DNA of 64,000 bases from Hydractinia symbiolongicarpus (Eukaryota; Cnidaria; Hydrozoa; Anthoathecata; Hydractiniidae). The stretch is from assembly GCF_029227915.1 (NCBI RefSeq), contig NC_079887.1:9796001-9860000 (forward strand). Reading direction: 5' to 3'. Numbering within the stretch: the stretch's first letter is position 1; the number at the start of each line of letters is the position of its first letter. Below, piece by piece: positions 13,501 to 27,300 of this stretch. A program made the translations under genes and the position numbers. The notes below the pieces were generated by a model, which saw only the letters and a program-made list of their open reading frames with translations, had not been told where the DNA came from and searched no databases.

Positions 13501-16500
13501 ACCGTGGATAAATCGCTGTCAATTATTGTTGAATCGTGGAAGAAGGAAAAGAAGGAGCTAGTAGCGCAGCTTAATAAATCGAAATCTAAAGAAGAAGATG
13601 CAGAAAAAGCTGCGAGTAGGTTACGAGTACAGTACAAGAAAGTTAAAGAACAGCTAGAGCATTCGAACACTGCTTTTACAATGACATTAAAAAATAACCT
13701 GGACGCCACGAAACGAATGGAGAACGAGTTGAGGAGCTCACTCGAAGATAAACAGCAATTACTTGTGAAATGCAACGAAGGGAATAAATTCAAACGAGAT
13801 TTGGAAGCCTTACAACAAGAAATGGAAGAACTTAAAGCGTCGTACGACGAGGTAAGAAAAAAGTTTGTTTATATTATCTCGTTTACCCAGTTTGTAACGA
13901 ATTCTTTTAATGTGAATGCTAATTAAACCTGACGGACTTTGTTAGCCATCGCAATATAATTAGTTAACAATCAAAACATGAGATTATCTTAAAAATAATT
14001 TGACGCAAAAAATGCTGGGAATACTAAACCTGACTAAAACTCTTACTGAGGTGGGAAATATGGTGCTATTATTCAGATGAAGTTTTTTGTTTAATCCAAT
14101 GCTCTCCTCCGGAGAATTCAAGTCAACAAGTCGTAATGTTTTATCATCATTAAGACAAAGATGGAGATTGTAGAAATTTTCGAGGTGTAAAGTTTGACAT
14201 TTGTGTAATCGGTTCTCTTTGTGACAAATTTTTGTTTACATTTCTCATGGACACTGAATGACGTAATGTTTGACTAATCGAGTAAAACGAAACATTAAGC
14301 TTTAAATCCCGTGTACAAAGGTTTTTTTACACACAAAAATAATTTTGGGAAAATAACCTTTGACATCAACTTGCTTAAAAAATATCCCAATTTTTTCTTT
14401 TACTCTACAAGAAAAGCCAAAGGTGATTCGCTGTATTTAGTAGCTAACGAATGATTTATCCACCGGAATTGCATTCATATAGATTTCTCAGGCTGATTAG
14501 GTTAATTTAATTGTTGTAATAAAAAACCTTCAGAATTTTCTTAATCTTTTTTTATAACGCTGAGGGAATTATTAAGGGTTTATTTTTGTTTTATTTGAAA
14601 GTATTCATGGAATGTTGCAACTCTTACATATCAAGTTATTTCCTCTTTTCTATACAGGAACTCCTAAAAAAAAAACGTAAAACAAAAAAATATTTAATAT
14701 AACCCAGTTTTTGCATTAATCTTTCTTTACATTTAAAGTGTTTCAAATTTTGTCTCGAGAAGAACTTCTTAAGGTATGCGAAAAATTTTACGACTTTCCA
14801 AACGAAATATAAGGGGCATTTTAGAAAAAAAAATTGTGGTCTAACCTTAGCAATGTCGTTTATCAATATAAGATATCAAATTAACTGTATATACATTATT
14901 ATATTATCAAACAAAATTCATTTATTATAAATTTATAATTAACTGGCACATTTTTATCTATTCAAATTGCGTGCTGCCAATTACGTCTCAGTGCTTCCGA
15001 TGCCATCATGGAACTGATTCTGACGTCAGCAAAATTTTTAATCATATCAATTTTATTATATATTTTATTTTCAGCTTGAAGATGAAAAAGAGTTGCTCGA
15101 GAAAAAATGTTCTCATCTCGAAAAACAGAAGAAACAGTTGCAATACGAAGAGGAAGAATTACACGAGCAAGTGGCACACTCACAAGAAATCATCGAAAAA
15201 CTTACCGATGTCGAGGAAGAACTGAAAAAGAGGCTAGAATTGGAGATCAAAGACAAGGAATACATGCAGGAGTGTCTAGAAGAAACCGGTCAGATTCTGT
15301 ATCAGCTTAAAAACAACGAAGCCAGTCTGATTAAGGATAAAGATCTTTTACTCGATGACTTAGAAGCTGAACTTGAGGTAGGTTTTTGTGTCTCATTTAA
15401 TCATGTTTTCTTTCATTGAGGAAGCATAGCAAGAGTTTGACACTCCCAAGTCTTACTTAATGCAAATTTGCCTCGCTTGTTCGAGATTATTGGTCGAAAC
15501 TAACAAACTGACGATCCAAACATCTTGACATTTAAATCCTTTTTTGAATCTCCACTTACTTAAAAAAAACAAATCAAAGCCTTACTTAAGCTTTAAAATA
15601 ACTTTAAAGTTTGCTCAAATATTAGCTGAATTTATCTTGATTTAAAACTCCAGTTGCATTGTAACAAATGTCTTTTTATACAATCTAAAAAAAAGTGCCA
15701 CACTAGAAATACCCGTCAAAATAAAGTGCCATCATATCAACCTTGCTTGGAAACAGAGAAAGAATGGTAGCCTGTTAAAAAAAATATAAGTGTTAAGAAT
15801 GAAAACGACTTTGTTTTGATGTTACACAGAGCCACAAATTCTTGCTCTGTGATAAAAACATAACACAATTTCAGCCTGTGAGATTTGTTTTAAAACAAAG
15901 TGAATCCTGTTTACAATATGGGGAGAGAATAATTTTTACGAATTCAACAAAATCAGTGCGAACCAAAAAAAAAAGAGAGAGGAGATTCAAAATGGCGTTC
16001 GTTGATCCATACTCAGAAAGGATGGATGAATTTTTAAACCTGGTAGATGTGATCATGGACAATACGGCGGTAGATTTTTTAATCATAAGAATGGTTAAGG
16101 TTTTTAAAACAGGAAAATTAACGCAAAGTAATATTTTCAACGAGTTAGATAAGTCTAGTAGAACAACCAGAAGGATACGAATTTCGATTAGTTCAAATTT
16201 TAATACTTTCCTTTTTTATTTCTCAGGAGAAAGAAACCTTGCAGACTACTTTATCAGTAACTATGGACGAACACAAAACCCTTGTTGATAGGCTTCAAGA
16301 CATGACTAATATACACATCACCGTGAAGGAGAGTCTACAGGTAAGGATTCCGAATAAATCGGGTTTATCGGAATAGTTTTATCGCGGAAAAGACACAGGG
16401 AAATGATCTTCATAGGAAGACGGAAAAACAAAAAATCTTAGCCTTCCCACGGCTTTGTTCCAAAAACACCTTGTGAAAAACATTGTAAAGTCTTTTTTTT

Positions 16501-18956
16501 TTGTTTTCTGTTTTCGTTAAAGCTTTTCGTTAAAGAAAAGAAAAAAGTGTATCATATGTAAAGAACTCTGTGTAACGAATACACAATTTTTTTTAGCAAG
16601 CAAATAAAAAAGAAAAGAATTACCAAGAACAGATTGAGGTTCTTACAAAAACAAATCATATACTTCACTACACGTTAGAGAAAGAGAAGGAAGAACGCAT
16701 GGACACCCAAGAAATGTATAGCGTTGAAGAAGCCGAACACAAAAAATTTAAAAGCGAAACGTTACTTAAAGTTAGAGATCTGGAAACGAAAGTGGAAGAG
16801 CTTCTATACGAAAACCATAAACTCAACGAGATGAAAGAACAACTCGATAAAAAATGTCAAGATCTACAGGTAAGCGAGTTTTACTCAATTATCATTATTG
16901 TTATACTTATTATTGGGGCTAGATTCATATTGCAACTACTGTTAGTGAAGGATCCTTCGAACGAAGTTCTACTGTAGCTATATCAAACTTTTATTAATGG
17001 CATGTTTAAATTAATCATCGTATACGACATTAAACAAGCAAGGAAAAATAAAACTTTTGTTTATATTAGGAAGATTTTAACAGAAAATATAGGTGTTAGA
17101 CAAGATAAGGACTGAAAAGTTTGTTCACAAATATTCAAATTAAGTTGTTTCATCGCACACCAAAGGCGAGTACTAGCTCACACAAAGAACGAAGTTTTTT
17201 TGACACAACAATGGGGCAAATGTGTATAATTTATGAATATAACTTTCAGGTACATCTCGAGCAAGAAGAAGAAGACAACTGTAGTCTGCGTAAACAATTA
17301 TCTCGAGTAGAACAACTTAAAGATACGATCGAAAAAGAGCTTGAAATTTTACGTGACAATGGAGACGAAATGGAGAAAAGTGTGAGTGGATTGACGAAAC
17401 AACGACAAGAAATAGAAGTTGATTTAAAAACAGAACAAGCTCGTGTCGAAAAACTGACGTGCACGGTCGAAGAAACGGAAGAAGTCCTCGAAAAAGTAAC
17501 CAAAGAACTTAACGAAACGAAACGAAAATTAGACGAATATAAGTGTGATTACGAGGATATGCAAACGAAACTGAAAGAGCGACAAAAGCGAATTCGAGAG
17601 CTGGACAGTTCAAGTCAAGAAGCGATAGAAATGAGAGATAAATACCAGAACCGTATGAACTACTATGAAAGCGAAACTAAAAATTTACGAAAAAAGGTTA
17701 ATGAGCAAATCGAAGAAATCGGCACGTTACAAATCGAATCGCAACGATTTTCGAGGGAACGAGACACTCATAAACGTAACTGTGAGATGTCTGTTAGAGA
17801 CTTTGAAGCGCATAAAATAAAATGTACCGAAACTTTGAAAAAATTAAAGGAGGAGATCATCGAGCTGAGCAACAAGATCGTTGAAAAAGACCGAATGGCG
17901 ATGAAACAGAAGGAACAATATCAGGACCAGATTGACAGCACTGCATCTGATCTGCAATTTCTGCGCAAGATGTTGGACACTGATATTAAAAAGAGCGTAC
18001 AAAGAGTGAAAAGTGATACTTCCGACGTTGCAAATGACAGCGATAAACTCAACGTAAACTTTCTTCGTAACACACATGACAAATTCAGAGATGAATTTCA
18101 AAGCCACGTGGAAAAACTCGAGGGGATGTTAAAAGAATCGAAAGAAAGCAGCGACTCCGTCACAGTGGTACAAAGTCCAATGTCGAAGATTAAATTAGAA
18201 GAATTGAAACAACTACGCAATGAGGTATTTGAGTTGCATTCCGATTTGGCGAGTGTAAAAAGCAAGTTTTCGAATCTTCGAGTTGAACTAACCAACCTAA
18301 AACTAGGAAAACCAACATTTAACGGAGTAAGTAAGTCTTCGGAGGAAGTGACAACTGAGGAACTCGATAACGAGTTATCCAATTTAAACGAGTTAATTAC
18401 CAAACTCGAATGCCGACACAGAGCAGTGATGAGTCGAAACGCGATTTTACTACAGCGTACACTTACAGAGAACGACAAGACCGCCAAAGACCTGGTAAAG
18501 AAGTTCCAGGTTATCTCACTCGAAGGAGAAAACAAACAGCTAAAAACATTGCTAGGTATATTAAAGAAAAAATATGATTTCAACGAGACAGAGCTTGCTG
18601 CTGAATTGCAAGAGATAAACGAGACAAACGAAGATGACTTATCACCGATGGTGAATGGAAACTCGAACTACATATCTGACAGTTCAGAACCTGGGAAGCA
18701 TTTAACGTCAAGAAGCGATAGCAACCTGCGTTTTTCTGGTTCCAACCGATCTTCCCGACGCACGAAGAACTACAGCTTTTTCAATGAGGTGATGTCTGAA
18801 GAAGTCGCTCCCCCACGGAGGTTTAACAGAGATAATTTACGTAGTTCAGGTGTTTCTTCTTACAGCTCAGAAGATGACGATGATTACTCTCCTCCACGCG
18901 GCTTACCAAGACGATATAACACACTGCCACATAGATCAAGAAGACCAAGGCAATAA
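10507..18956 (+). CDS. Large coiled-coil protein of unknown family, five exons
   Basis: Coding exons are 10507-13851, 15075-15377, 16227-16340, 16597-16869 and 17250-18956. All are bounded by GT-AG sites, all are phase 0, and together they give 5742 nt, or 1913 residues. The ATG sits in a good context (AAAATGG). Residues 1 to about 900 look disordered: rich in Ser, Lys, Arg, Thr and Asn, with RRxS/RSxS-type basic phospho-site patterns and a doubled VERKxSNSPNK segment at 12238-12303. From about residue 900 to 1770 the protein is almost continuous heptad-like coiled coil rich in Glu, Lys and Leu. The tail is Ser/Arg-rich with an acidic SSEDDDDYS patch and ends in a basic stretch. The plan, a disordered head, a long coil and a Ser-rich tail, resembles cytoskeletal or junctional scaffolds such as cingulin or SOGA/MTCL proteins, but I see no diagnostic motif. 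An AATAAA lies at 19005. The introns contain nothing I can call a gene. Confidence 0.85.
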
Positions 18957-20115
18957 AATATTGCGCATAGCATCAAAGGTGGAGAGTAAAAGACAACATG
19001 CGTAAATAAAACCAGTTGACTTCGAAATGTTATACCAAATAGCAACCGCGCATATAACGACACTGAAAAATTACAATAAAACTTTTCATCCCTGCATTTT
19101 AAAACACGGTGCTCCACTTGAAAAGGAGCAATTGGAATCAGAGCGCAGCCGTTTGCGTAGAAATCCAATAGAAAGGTTTTTATAGGTATTTTATTGTATT
19201 AAACAGAATTTTATATTTTTTTAAATCTAAAAAGTGTATAAGATAATATCTCGTCCTATGTGACGAAAAAACTAATTAAAAAATTCGTATCATGATTTTT
19301 TAAACATAGTACATGATGTATACCACTAGAACAGCAACATGGTAGCATATGGTATAGTACCATGAATAGTTTCCACGTGCGTGTGGCTAAAAGCAGATGT
19401 CACATGGAAATATGTACGAGAGTTAAGGGAGGTTCTGATTTATCACCTTTAGTAGATGAGAAAACGTGCGAACGAGACTGGTTTTTCTCGTTTTCGTGTG
19501 AAAAAGCGTGCGGAAAAGTACGAAGCAGAAAACTAAAAAAAAAAATATAAATCGCAAAATTATTACAAAACTTAGAGCATGAACTTTCGGGATCGTCTTT
19601 TGCGGTAACTATCCTCTGCTTATTGCTATTTCATCGAGCTTCGGTCGTTCGGGAGATAGGGCGTATTAGGAATTATAAAATTTAGAACGTTTCAAGGTGC
19701 GACAGATAAAACACAAAGGTGCTGAATCAGCGAATTTTCTGTAATTTCGCGAAAAAATCGCAATTTTTGGATTTGGAATGTTTTAAAACATAACCTCTCC
19801 CGCATGTGAGGTTCAAAACAATAGGGAAAGAGTATTTTTATTTTTTGTTGTTGACCATTCTTAACATAAATTAGTGATGCACTCTGCGAAAGCATATTTC
19901 GTGCGTTCTTTAACACGACTTTGTTCTTGCGCACACACAGACATGCCCCTTAGACAAGTCTTGGCGTAAATGACCGAATATAACGCCTACTTCCAAGTAA
20001 ACGCCCAATGTATATTGTCAAAAGGAGTTCATCTGAAACTATGTTCAGAAAAAAATTGTAGTATTTTTTTTTTAAATTGATACCTGCCTACAAAACCAAC
20101 GTTAATACAACTTTA

Positions 20116-20251
20116 CTAGTCGTTAGCCCATGGAAAATCCACGGGTTCACCCGTCCGTTTTATACCGCATTGCGTGCTTCTCGCTATTGCGCAGCTAAGC
20201 TACCATTTTGCGTGACAGACAGACAGACGTATACGGGTATTATAATATAGA
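20116..20251 (-). mobile_element. Helitron-like miniature element, full length
   Basis: Read on the minus strand, the 136-bp element starts TCTATATTATAATACCCG and ends with a CCCGTGG/CCATGGG hairpin, then CTAACGACTAG. Flanking bases are A before and T after, the Helitron insertion rule (5' TC, 3' CTRR, insertion between A and T with no target duplication). Internal landmarks are CGTCTGTCTGTC, ACGCAAAATGGTAGCTTAGC and GACGGGTGAACC. It has no coding capacity, so it would be non-autonomous. Confidence 0.65.
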
Positions 20252-20969
20252 TGACTGGGCAAATTAAATGTCTTTCATATATATTCACTGGCGGATTATA
20301 CGCACATTACATTTCCTTTTATGGCGCTCAATTTAAAGATTATAATGGATTTATGGATCAGTAAAATCTTGAAAGAAATACCAGATTAACCGCCATACAC
20401 CTTTTAAAACAAACGCCCATTGCAAATAATCGCCCTTTCCGAAAAATAAACACCAAAGGTGTTCAATCATTAATTCGAGTTGCTGTTGAATAGCGCTGTT
20501 ACTGCACATTTTTTTAATACGCCAAAATAAAAGTTAACCCGATTTATCTGTTTTATACCTTCCACGTCGATCCGTATATTTACACAAACAAACAAAAATC
20601 AAAGGATGTTGACTTCACCAGGGAGGATATAAGTAGTCGTTATGAACAAACAAACAAAAACGAAACAGTGGTACAAATTTCATTTCATCGACATGCAAGT
20701 TTTTGTTACCTGCAGGGTCTTGTTTGTGACGCACAAAAAACAAGCTCCGTAGCAACCCTGCTGCAATGAATCTGTCAAATTTAGAACGTCATGTTCACAT
20801 AGTAAGTTCGTCCACAGATTTTAGGCAGTCGTATTTATCAGTTAAGTTAAAACGCAACACAGAAATTAACACAGGTGTTTCTTGGCAAAATAAAATTTAT
20901 AAAAATCAGTTATTAATGTACAGGATGATTCTTACAAAAACAATATTCGCTACATAACAAATAAATTTA

Positions 20970-21175
20970 ATGGAATTGGTTTTAGGGAGTATATCCCCGG
21001 TTAAATAGTTTTAAACAGAATCCGGTACGCTTAGTTTTAATGGAAAAGCGTCCGGTTAATTTAGTTTTTTATGACATGTGTGGTGAAATTGGCTTTGTGA
21101 AGAATATGTCCGGCTGATTTTTCGAAGAGAATATGTCTGGTTGATTTGGTTTTGAAGAGAATATGTCCGGTTGCA
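20970..21175. repeat. Degenerate tandem repeat
   Basis: Units of roughly 30-40 bp share TGGTTTTGAAGAGAATATGTCCGG-like sequence; the last three, at about 21095-21175, are the most regular and earlier ones are eroded. It lies just downstream of the ANKFY1 stop codon and could fall in or near its 3' UTR. Confidence 0.6.
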
Positions 21176-21322
21176 CCATGGGGAAAAAAGATCGTTAAAT
21201 TAGTCTAAAGAAAGAAATTTGGTCGAATTCTTGTTAGGAGAGAAATAGATTGTAAAAATCGCACCATGGTATTCTGAACGACTTTTTATCTTTTTCAGAT
21301 TGGTATTGTACCTCCACCATTT

Positions 21323-24300
21323 TCACTGTCCCTGCACACCAGACGTTAGAAAATCAAAACAAACCCCACACACGCGGACTGGTTTTGAAAGTTCGTATTT
21401 CAGGATTGGCATCTGTTGCTGAGAACATTTTGAACATAACAAACGTCCGCAGTGGCGACTAAAAAAAAGAAAGAGAAACAATTCAGCTACCATCTTTAAA
21501 ACCTTAAACGCAATAATAACACGGTAGTAAATTTTAATAGATAATATGGTAAAATAAATCAGGGGCGTTTTATAAGTGGGCGTTAATGTAAAGGAGCTTT
21601 TACATTGCCGATCATTCATAGCGTGAATACTTTATTCAGGGACTTCCGCACATACAAAAATTAATTAGAAAGTAATTTTCACAAAAAAAGGGAGGTAAAA
21701 CTTTTAATAAAATAAGATGGGTGAATATGGTGTCTGATAATTTAACTTAAAATTCCACAAAATTCTTTCTACTTACCAGTGATGTTTTCGTGTAGTAACG
21801 TTAAATTTTTGTCCACATTCATGACAATTTGGACCATCAGACCAAGCTGGCTCAGAATTCAATAAATCTAAAACGAAACAACAATTTTCTTCTTACCAAT
21901 CAGTTTTAAAAGAAATTAACAATTCTTTCTTAAAATTAAAATACAAGAAAAGCTGGGCGGTTTCAACACTTACACCACACAGGAGACAACCTCAGGTGAC
22001 TTTTTATATCAATTTTGCTACCCTAATTCCAGAGAAGAGGCAAAAGGCACCGGAAACAAGGTTGCACACAGAAAATATTTTTTTTTTAAATTGTGCTGAA
22101 AAATTCTTTCATAATTGGCACGAAATCACAATTAAACATCAGGATGCCAGCATGATGTCGCTTTGGTTTGCATAATATTCACTGCATGAACCCAGCATTG
22201 GCAAGAGCGGATAATGGTGTATTATTTAGCAATTTTTTTAAAAGTGTTTCATTGTAGTTTGTCTATTTTATCCATTATAGACCTGTGTGGAGTCAAAAAA
22301 GGTTAGAGGACAAAATTGAGCTATTCTTGCTAAAGCTAACTAGCTCTAATTCTCTGTTCCAAGTTAGAAACAAAACGAAATATTTCGGGAAATTCGGAAA
22401 ACAAAGCTCTTCTCGGTTTTGAAGTGACAATGATATGAGCGCGCTTTAAATCAAAAACAAAACATGGCCCAGCACAACTTTTGATTCCTGAAGTTGCGTT
22501 TCAATCACTACCTACCTGAAGGTGTTACTGAAAAAAAAGGCGTATTCTACCTCGTATATGATGTTAAGTCTCTTATAAAAATTACTCTTATTTAAGGTGG
22601 TTAAATCCTACTCTACCCGCAGGATATAGCCCTGTAGAAATAGGGTTAAATTTAGTAAGCAACTTCTGCTATCCCCTACCACACAGAGGGAACAAGGATT
22701 AACATTGGATTATTTATCCATTCGATTAAACAACTAATTAACATTATATACAACCTACCTAACAATCTAAACAGCAACTTTTTTGTTGCTACGGGCGCAT
22801 TAAAAACAGAGACGCCATGTTTGTTCATTGTACCCAACCTCGCCCCAGCCTTCAACAAAGCACAGCACAATCCAACTGCGCCATTTGTATACGCCAAGAA
22901 GAGAGCTGAAAAAAAGTGTGAAAGAAATCAATAAAAACATCCAAGTTAATCACACAGAAATTACTATAAAATAGGATTACCAGTGTTTTCGTCCATGTCC
23001 AGGGCGTCAAACGGATAATTCGGCATTGTTTGTCGAAATAAATCAAAAATGGCGGCAGCGTTTTCGCGACTGTAGGATGCCAACACATGCAAGGGGTTTT
23101 GTCCTCTTTAATATACAGTGTTAAAAATTAATAAAAATAATAATAAATAAAAATAAAAATAAAGTTGAATTATACGAAAGTGAAATTAAGAACAAGAACG
23201 GCAAAAAATGGTCATTATTTTCTTACTTGGCGTTGTACGCTTCAGCGTTAATATTTGATTCTGTTAAAAGCACTCGCACGGTGGCAATGTTACCATATTG
23301 GCAACTTAAATGAAGCGCTAAAAGAACAAAATATAAACTGATTTGTAGTGTCGAAAACTTAGAAGGTATATATAGCGAGGTCCATAGATTTAAATTCCAG
23401 TGAACTGTAATGTCTACAAAATCAGTGAAGAGCTACGTGAATATTGGTTAGACAACTAGTAGAGACTTACCGTTATTTAAATTGCTATCAACCAAGTCTG
23501 GGTTAGCATTGTTTTGAAGCAAGACTTCAAGAATAGCGGCCTTATCTTCAATTGCAGCAATTTGCACAGGGCATTGACGATTTTTATCCATGCCATTGAC
23601 ATCAGCGCCAGCTAAAATCTAAACACAGTAAATGAATCCGGGTTACTTGAATGAAGAATACGGATTACTTGAATAAATAATTCGGATTACTTAAATAGAT
23701 AATTTGGATTACTTGAATAGAGAACTTGGGTACTTGAATAGAGAAATCGGGTTATTTAAATAGAGATTTCCGGTAACTTGAAAATTAATTAGTCGGATTG
23801 CAACAACAAGCATAATCCTCGTTGTTTGGACGACTTGAATATTTCTTAGTGGAATTGCCTTCCTGCTGAAATCGACTAAGATTATTCACCGAAAAATTGG
23901 CTTGGGTAGTTCCAACTCTTATATTAATACCCATATTGTCTGCCACGTAGGCTGATTTCGTGTTAACAATGCGCGAAATATTTTTTGCCGATAAAAAAAG
24001 CGATATATGTTAGTGATTCCCGATCAGGAGTGATCTCCTGAACAACCTTTCTTGTTTAAGACTTTCGAATGCTTAAAATGCCAAAATTCAAAAATTGTTT
24101 TTTTGTAAATAATAAATTGATAAAACCTATCAAGAACATTCCATGACAGAAAAAAAGTGTACGTTGAGACGGGATAAAAAGAAAAAAAAAGTTTAAAATC
24201 AATAGAAGTTTAAATTCTCCTCTATATAAATTCACTTTAAGATTATATATCACACGGCAAAGGGCAGTAGATATATAATATATATATATATATATATAAC

Positions 24301-27300
24301 CAAACATGTTTAAAAATGTTTTGAACGCTAACATAAAAAGAACCAATCACTTACAAGATGTCTGACAATGATTTCACTTCCAGTTGGCACAGCAAGATGT
24401 AAAGGTGTTCTATGTGAACCGTCTTGTATTCTTGAATTCACATTTACTTCAATACTGATTAGAAACAACACACTATCGACGTCATTATTTGACACAGCCA
24501 TATGGAGATAATTGCGACCTTTGTTGTCGAACTAGAAAAGAGAATTAAAGAGACAACAGTTGAGTCTTGTTATTAACCAGGATCAAATCTTCAACGGAAC
24601 ATGTTTTATCTCTGTATTAATAACATCCATTGCTTGTCTGTAACACCGACCGATGCTGAAATAGCAAAAGCGACAATTTTACTAGTCTAATAACTAGTCT
24701 GTTATATTAATACCTGCACTTTATTCAAAATGGTAGCTAAATCTCTACTTTGGGCTGTGCATGAAATAGCGTTGTTCAGGATCAGAACGACGGGCAAACC
24801 TATGGATAATTCCATAGGCTAACGACTAGTTCGTTATAACAATATTACTACCTAAGATGCGTACTTTCTTACATCGGAACCAAAGCACTAAGGCGTGAAA
24901 GATTTTTCAAAAAACTACAATGTTCTTCAATACATCAATTGGGTGTAACAAAGTTCATAAGTCTTCGGCAAACGTAATATTCTATCAATCTATCAACCCT
25001 TCGTGACAGTAATTCGAAAATAGGAAATGCGAATTTATTCAGGGTTCGAATTAGTAGTTCGCAATTCGCAATTTGCGAATCGAAATGCCATTTTTGCGAA
25101 TCACTTTGCGAAGAAAATGATAAAATTGCGAATCGAATATTTTTAAGTGGCGATAGAAATGATTTTTTAGATCGCATTTTAAAAGTTTAAGAACGAAGAA
25201 CGGCGATAGAACCGCTTTTTTAGATCGCATTTTAAGTTTAAGAACGAAGGAAGACAATGGAAATGCTTTTTTAGATTGCGTTTCTAAAGTTTAGGAATGA
25301 AAAGTGGCGATAAAAAAATGCTTTTTTAGAACTCGTTTTAAAAACGTAAAAACGAAGAACAGCGATAGTAATTGGTCTAAGGTGTTTCACAGGCCGCATC
25401 TATATGGTGGTTTACTTCGTTACAGAGTGTCGAAATTTTTGCGAACCGACTTTACTTTTCTATTTCCACCCCAATTTTTCTTTTAGAAATCGCACCAATA
25501 TCACTAGCATCTAACATCATGTAAAATTCGTCTTGGTTACCTGTTCTGCTGCAGACGGTTCTCTTGCAAGTATCGCTGCAGACGCTTCATTATCTCGACA
25601 GTTCATCGCCACGACGAAAGGTGTTTGGCCGAGGCGATCTTTCAACGAGAAATTCACTTCTGGATGGCTTAATAGAATATGCGTAATAATAGGATTCTTG
25701 GTAGTAATTGCAATATGGATCGGAGAGCGGCCTTCTGAATCCTACACGAAAGAAAAAATATATATGCATATAAGAGAAACATTTACTAAACACAATATTT
25801 GCATTTTATGTTTTTATCATCAAAGGATAAGTAACAGAATATTATTCAGGAATTTATAACAGTCAGCAGTAGACAAAATCATAGAAATTAGGTTTCAGTA
25901 ACACGTTGTTAGACTTCATCTCAGAATTTAATCACCGCACCTGTGCATTCACGTCAGCTGATCTCTCTACCAGACATTGTACCACTTGATCCTGACCTGC
26001 TGCGCACGAGAGGTGAAGTGGTGTAAGACCGTCCCAAGCTTCTGCACCACCCTGATCTCCAGTGCCCGGTTTGCGCGCACTACATTAAAAAATAAAAAAT
26101 GTGACAAGATATACTTTGTATTCCTGCATCATACGGCTGTGAAAAAATTAAAAACTAATGATCATTCTCGCACATTCGTTTAGCCACAAAGATAGATTTG
26201 TACTATATATTGGTTCACAAGCATAACAAAGTCAGCTCTAGGATATATATATACTGACAAAAACAGCTACAACAGCGAGGTAGACCCAAATGGAATGCCT
26301 TCTACCAATTGTATGCATATAATAGTCTCCTAATCTGGTAGATGTCATAGTCCACTGAATCTTTTAACGCTCTAGTTACCTTCAATTAATTCAAAAAAGG
26401 AAATTGCCTACTTGAGATTTTTCGAGTGTATTTCTTAATGTCCCGCAATCTTGGACCTTACCTGTTCACATCACAACCGTTTCTGATGAGAAAACATGCA
26501 GTCTCTTCGTCGTTCTCATAAATAGCACGGTGTAACAAGGACCATAAGCAATTGTTTACGCCAATGTTCCAAGCTGTAGTGTCGGCACCGTACTTCACCT
26601 AATAATAAAGTATCGTTGGAAAAACGTATACTTTTGGCTGGGAGGAGTGGGGTATAAGACAATACAGTGTCATCGGAACAGCATTTACTTTGGGTGGTAG
26701 GGATGGGGGGAGGGGGAGGGGGGTACTGTTTTTTAGTATGTATGACTGTTTATATTCTTCTATTTTATTACAAAATTATCGAATAACAACTAAACAAATT
26801 GAATTCACAAATTGAATGTTTTGAAATTTACAATAGCATAATATGTATTTTGAATAGATTATGATTTAGATACATAAAAAATATATTTATGAATAATTTG
26901 AAACTTGTAGTCGCACATTCAGGTTCATAGTCATTATATTAAGTTGTATTTTTTATTCCAAGTTTGGTGATGATATACTCATAATGAGAAATCTCAGCGA
27001 AAAACAACAAGAATATCAAGTACACCAACTTCAAAAAACTTTATTATCACACAATACAGCAACATTGTTATTAACTACTCACCAATGACATAGCGATATC
27101 GGTTTGTTTACTTTTTAGCGCAATCAATAATGGCGTATTACCACGTGCATCACTACTGTTTACATTTACACCACGCTTACACAAAGCTTCTACAGCTTCT
27201 AGCAAATGAAGGTGGATGGCCATCTGTAATGCAGACATATCTTCTTTATTCCTAACAAAAAATAGACAATGCAACATATACACTTGGTTTAAGGGGGGAG

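Larger units (their letters stand above)
18957..21322. other. Intergenic region between convergent genes
   Basis: The coiled-coil gene and ANKFY1 end toward each other here. The left part is the likely 3' UTR of the former, with AATAAA at 19005. The rest holds a Helitron-like miniature (20116-20251) and a degenerate tandem repeat near ANKFY1 (20970-21175). I found no open frame with support and no clear AATAAA for ANKFY1. Confidence 0.6.

Noticed and set aside
13305-13793. Antisense open frame of 162 codons under the first coiled-coil exon
   Set aside because: Typical antisense shadow of a Glu/Lys-rich coding exon; Ser/Phe-rich translation with no motif.
15842-16288. Open frame overlapping the third exon of the coiled-coil gene
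   Set aside because: Mostly intronic; the part overlapping the exon reads a different frame from the real protein.
23633-23790. Possible CRISPR-like array
   Set aside because: Direct tandem units of about 22 bp without unique spacers, inside an animal intron: a minisatellite.
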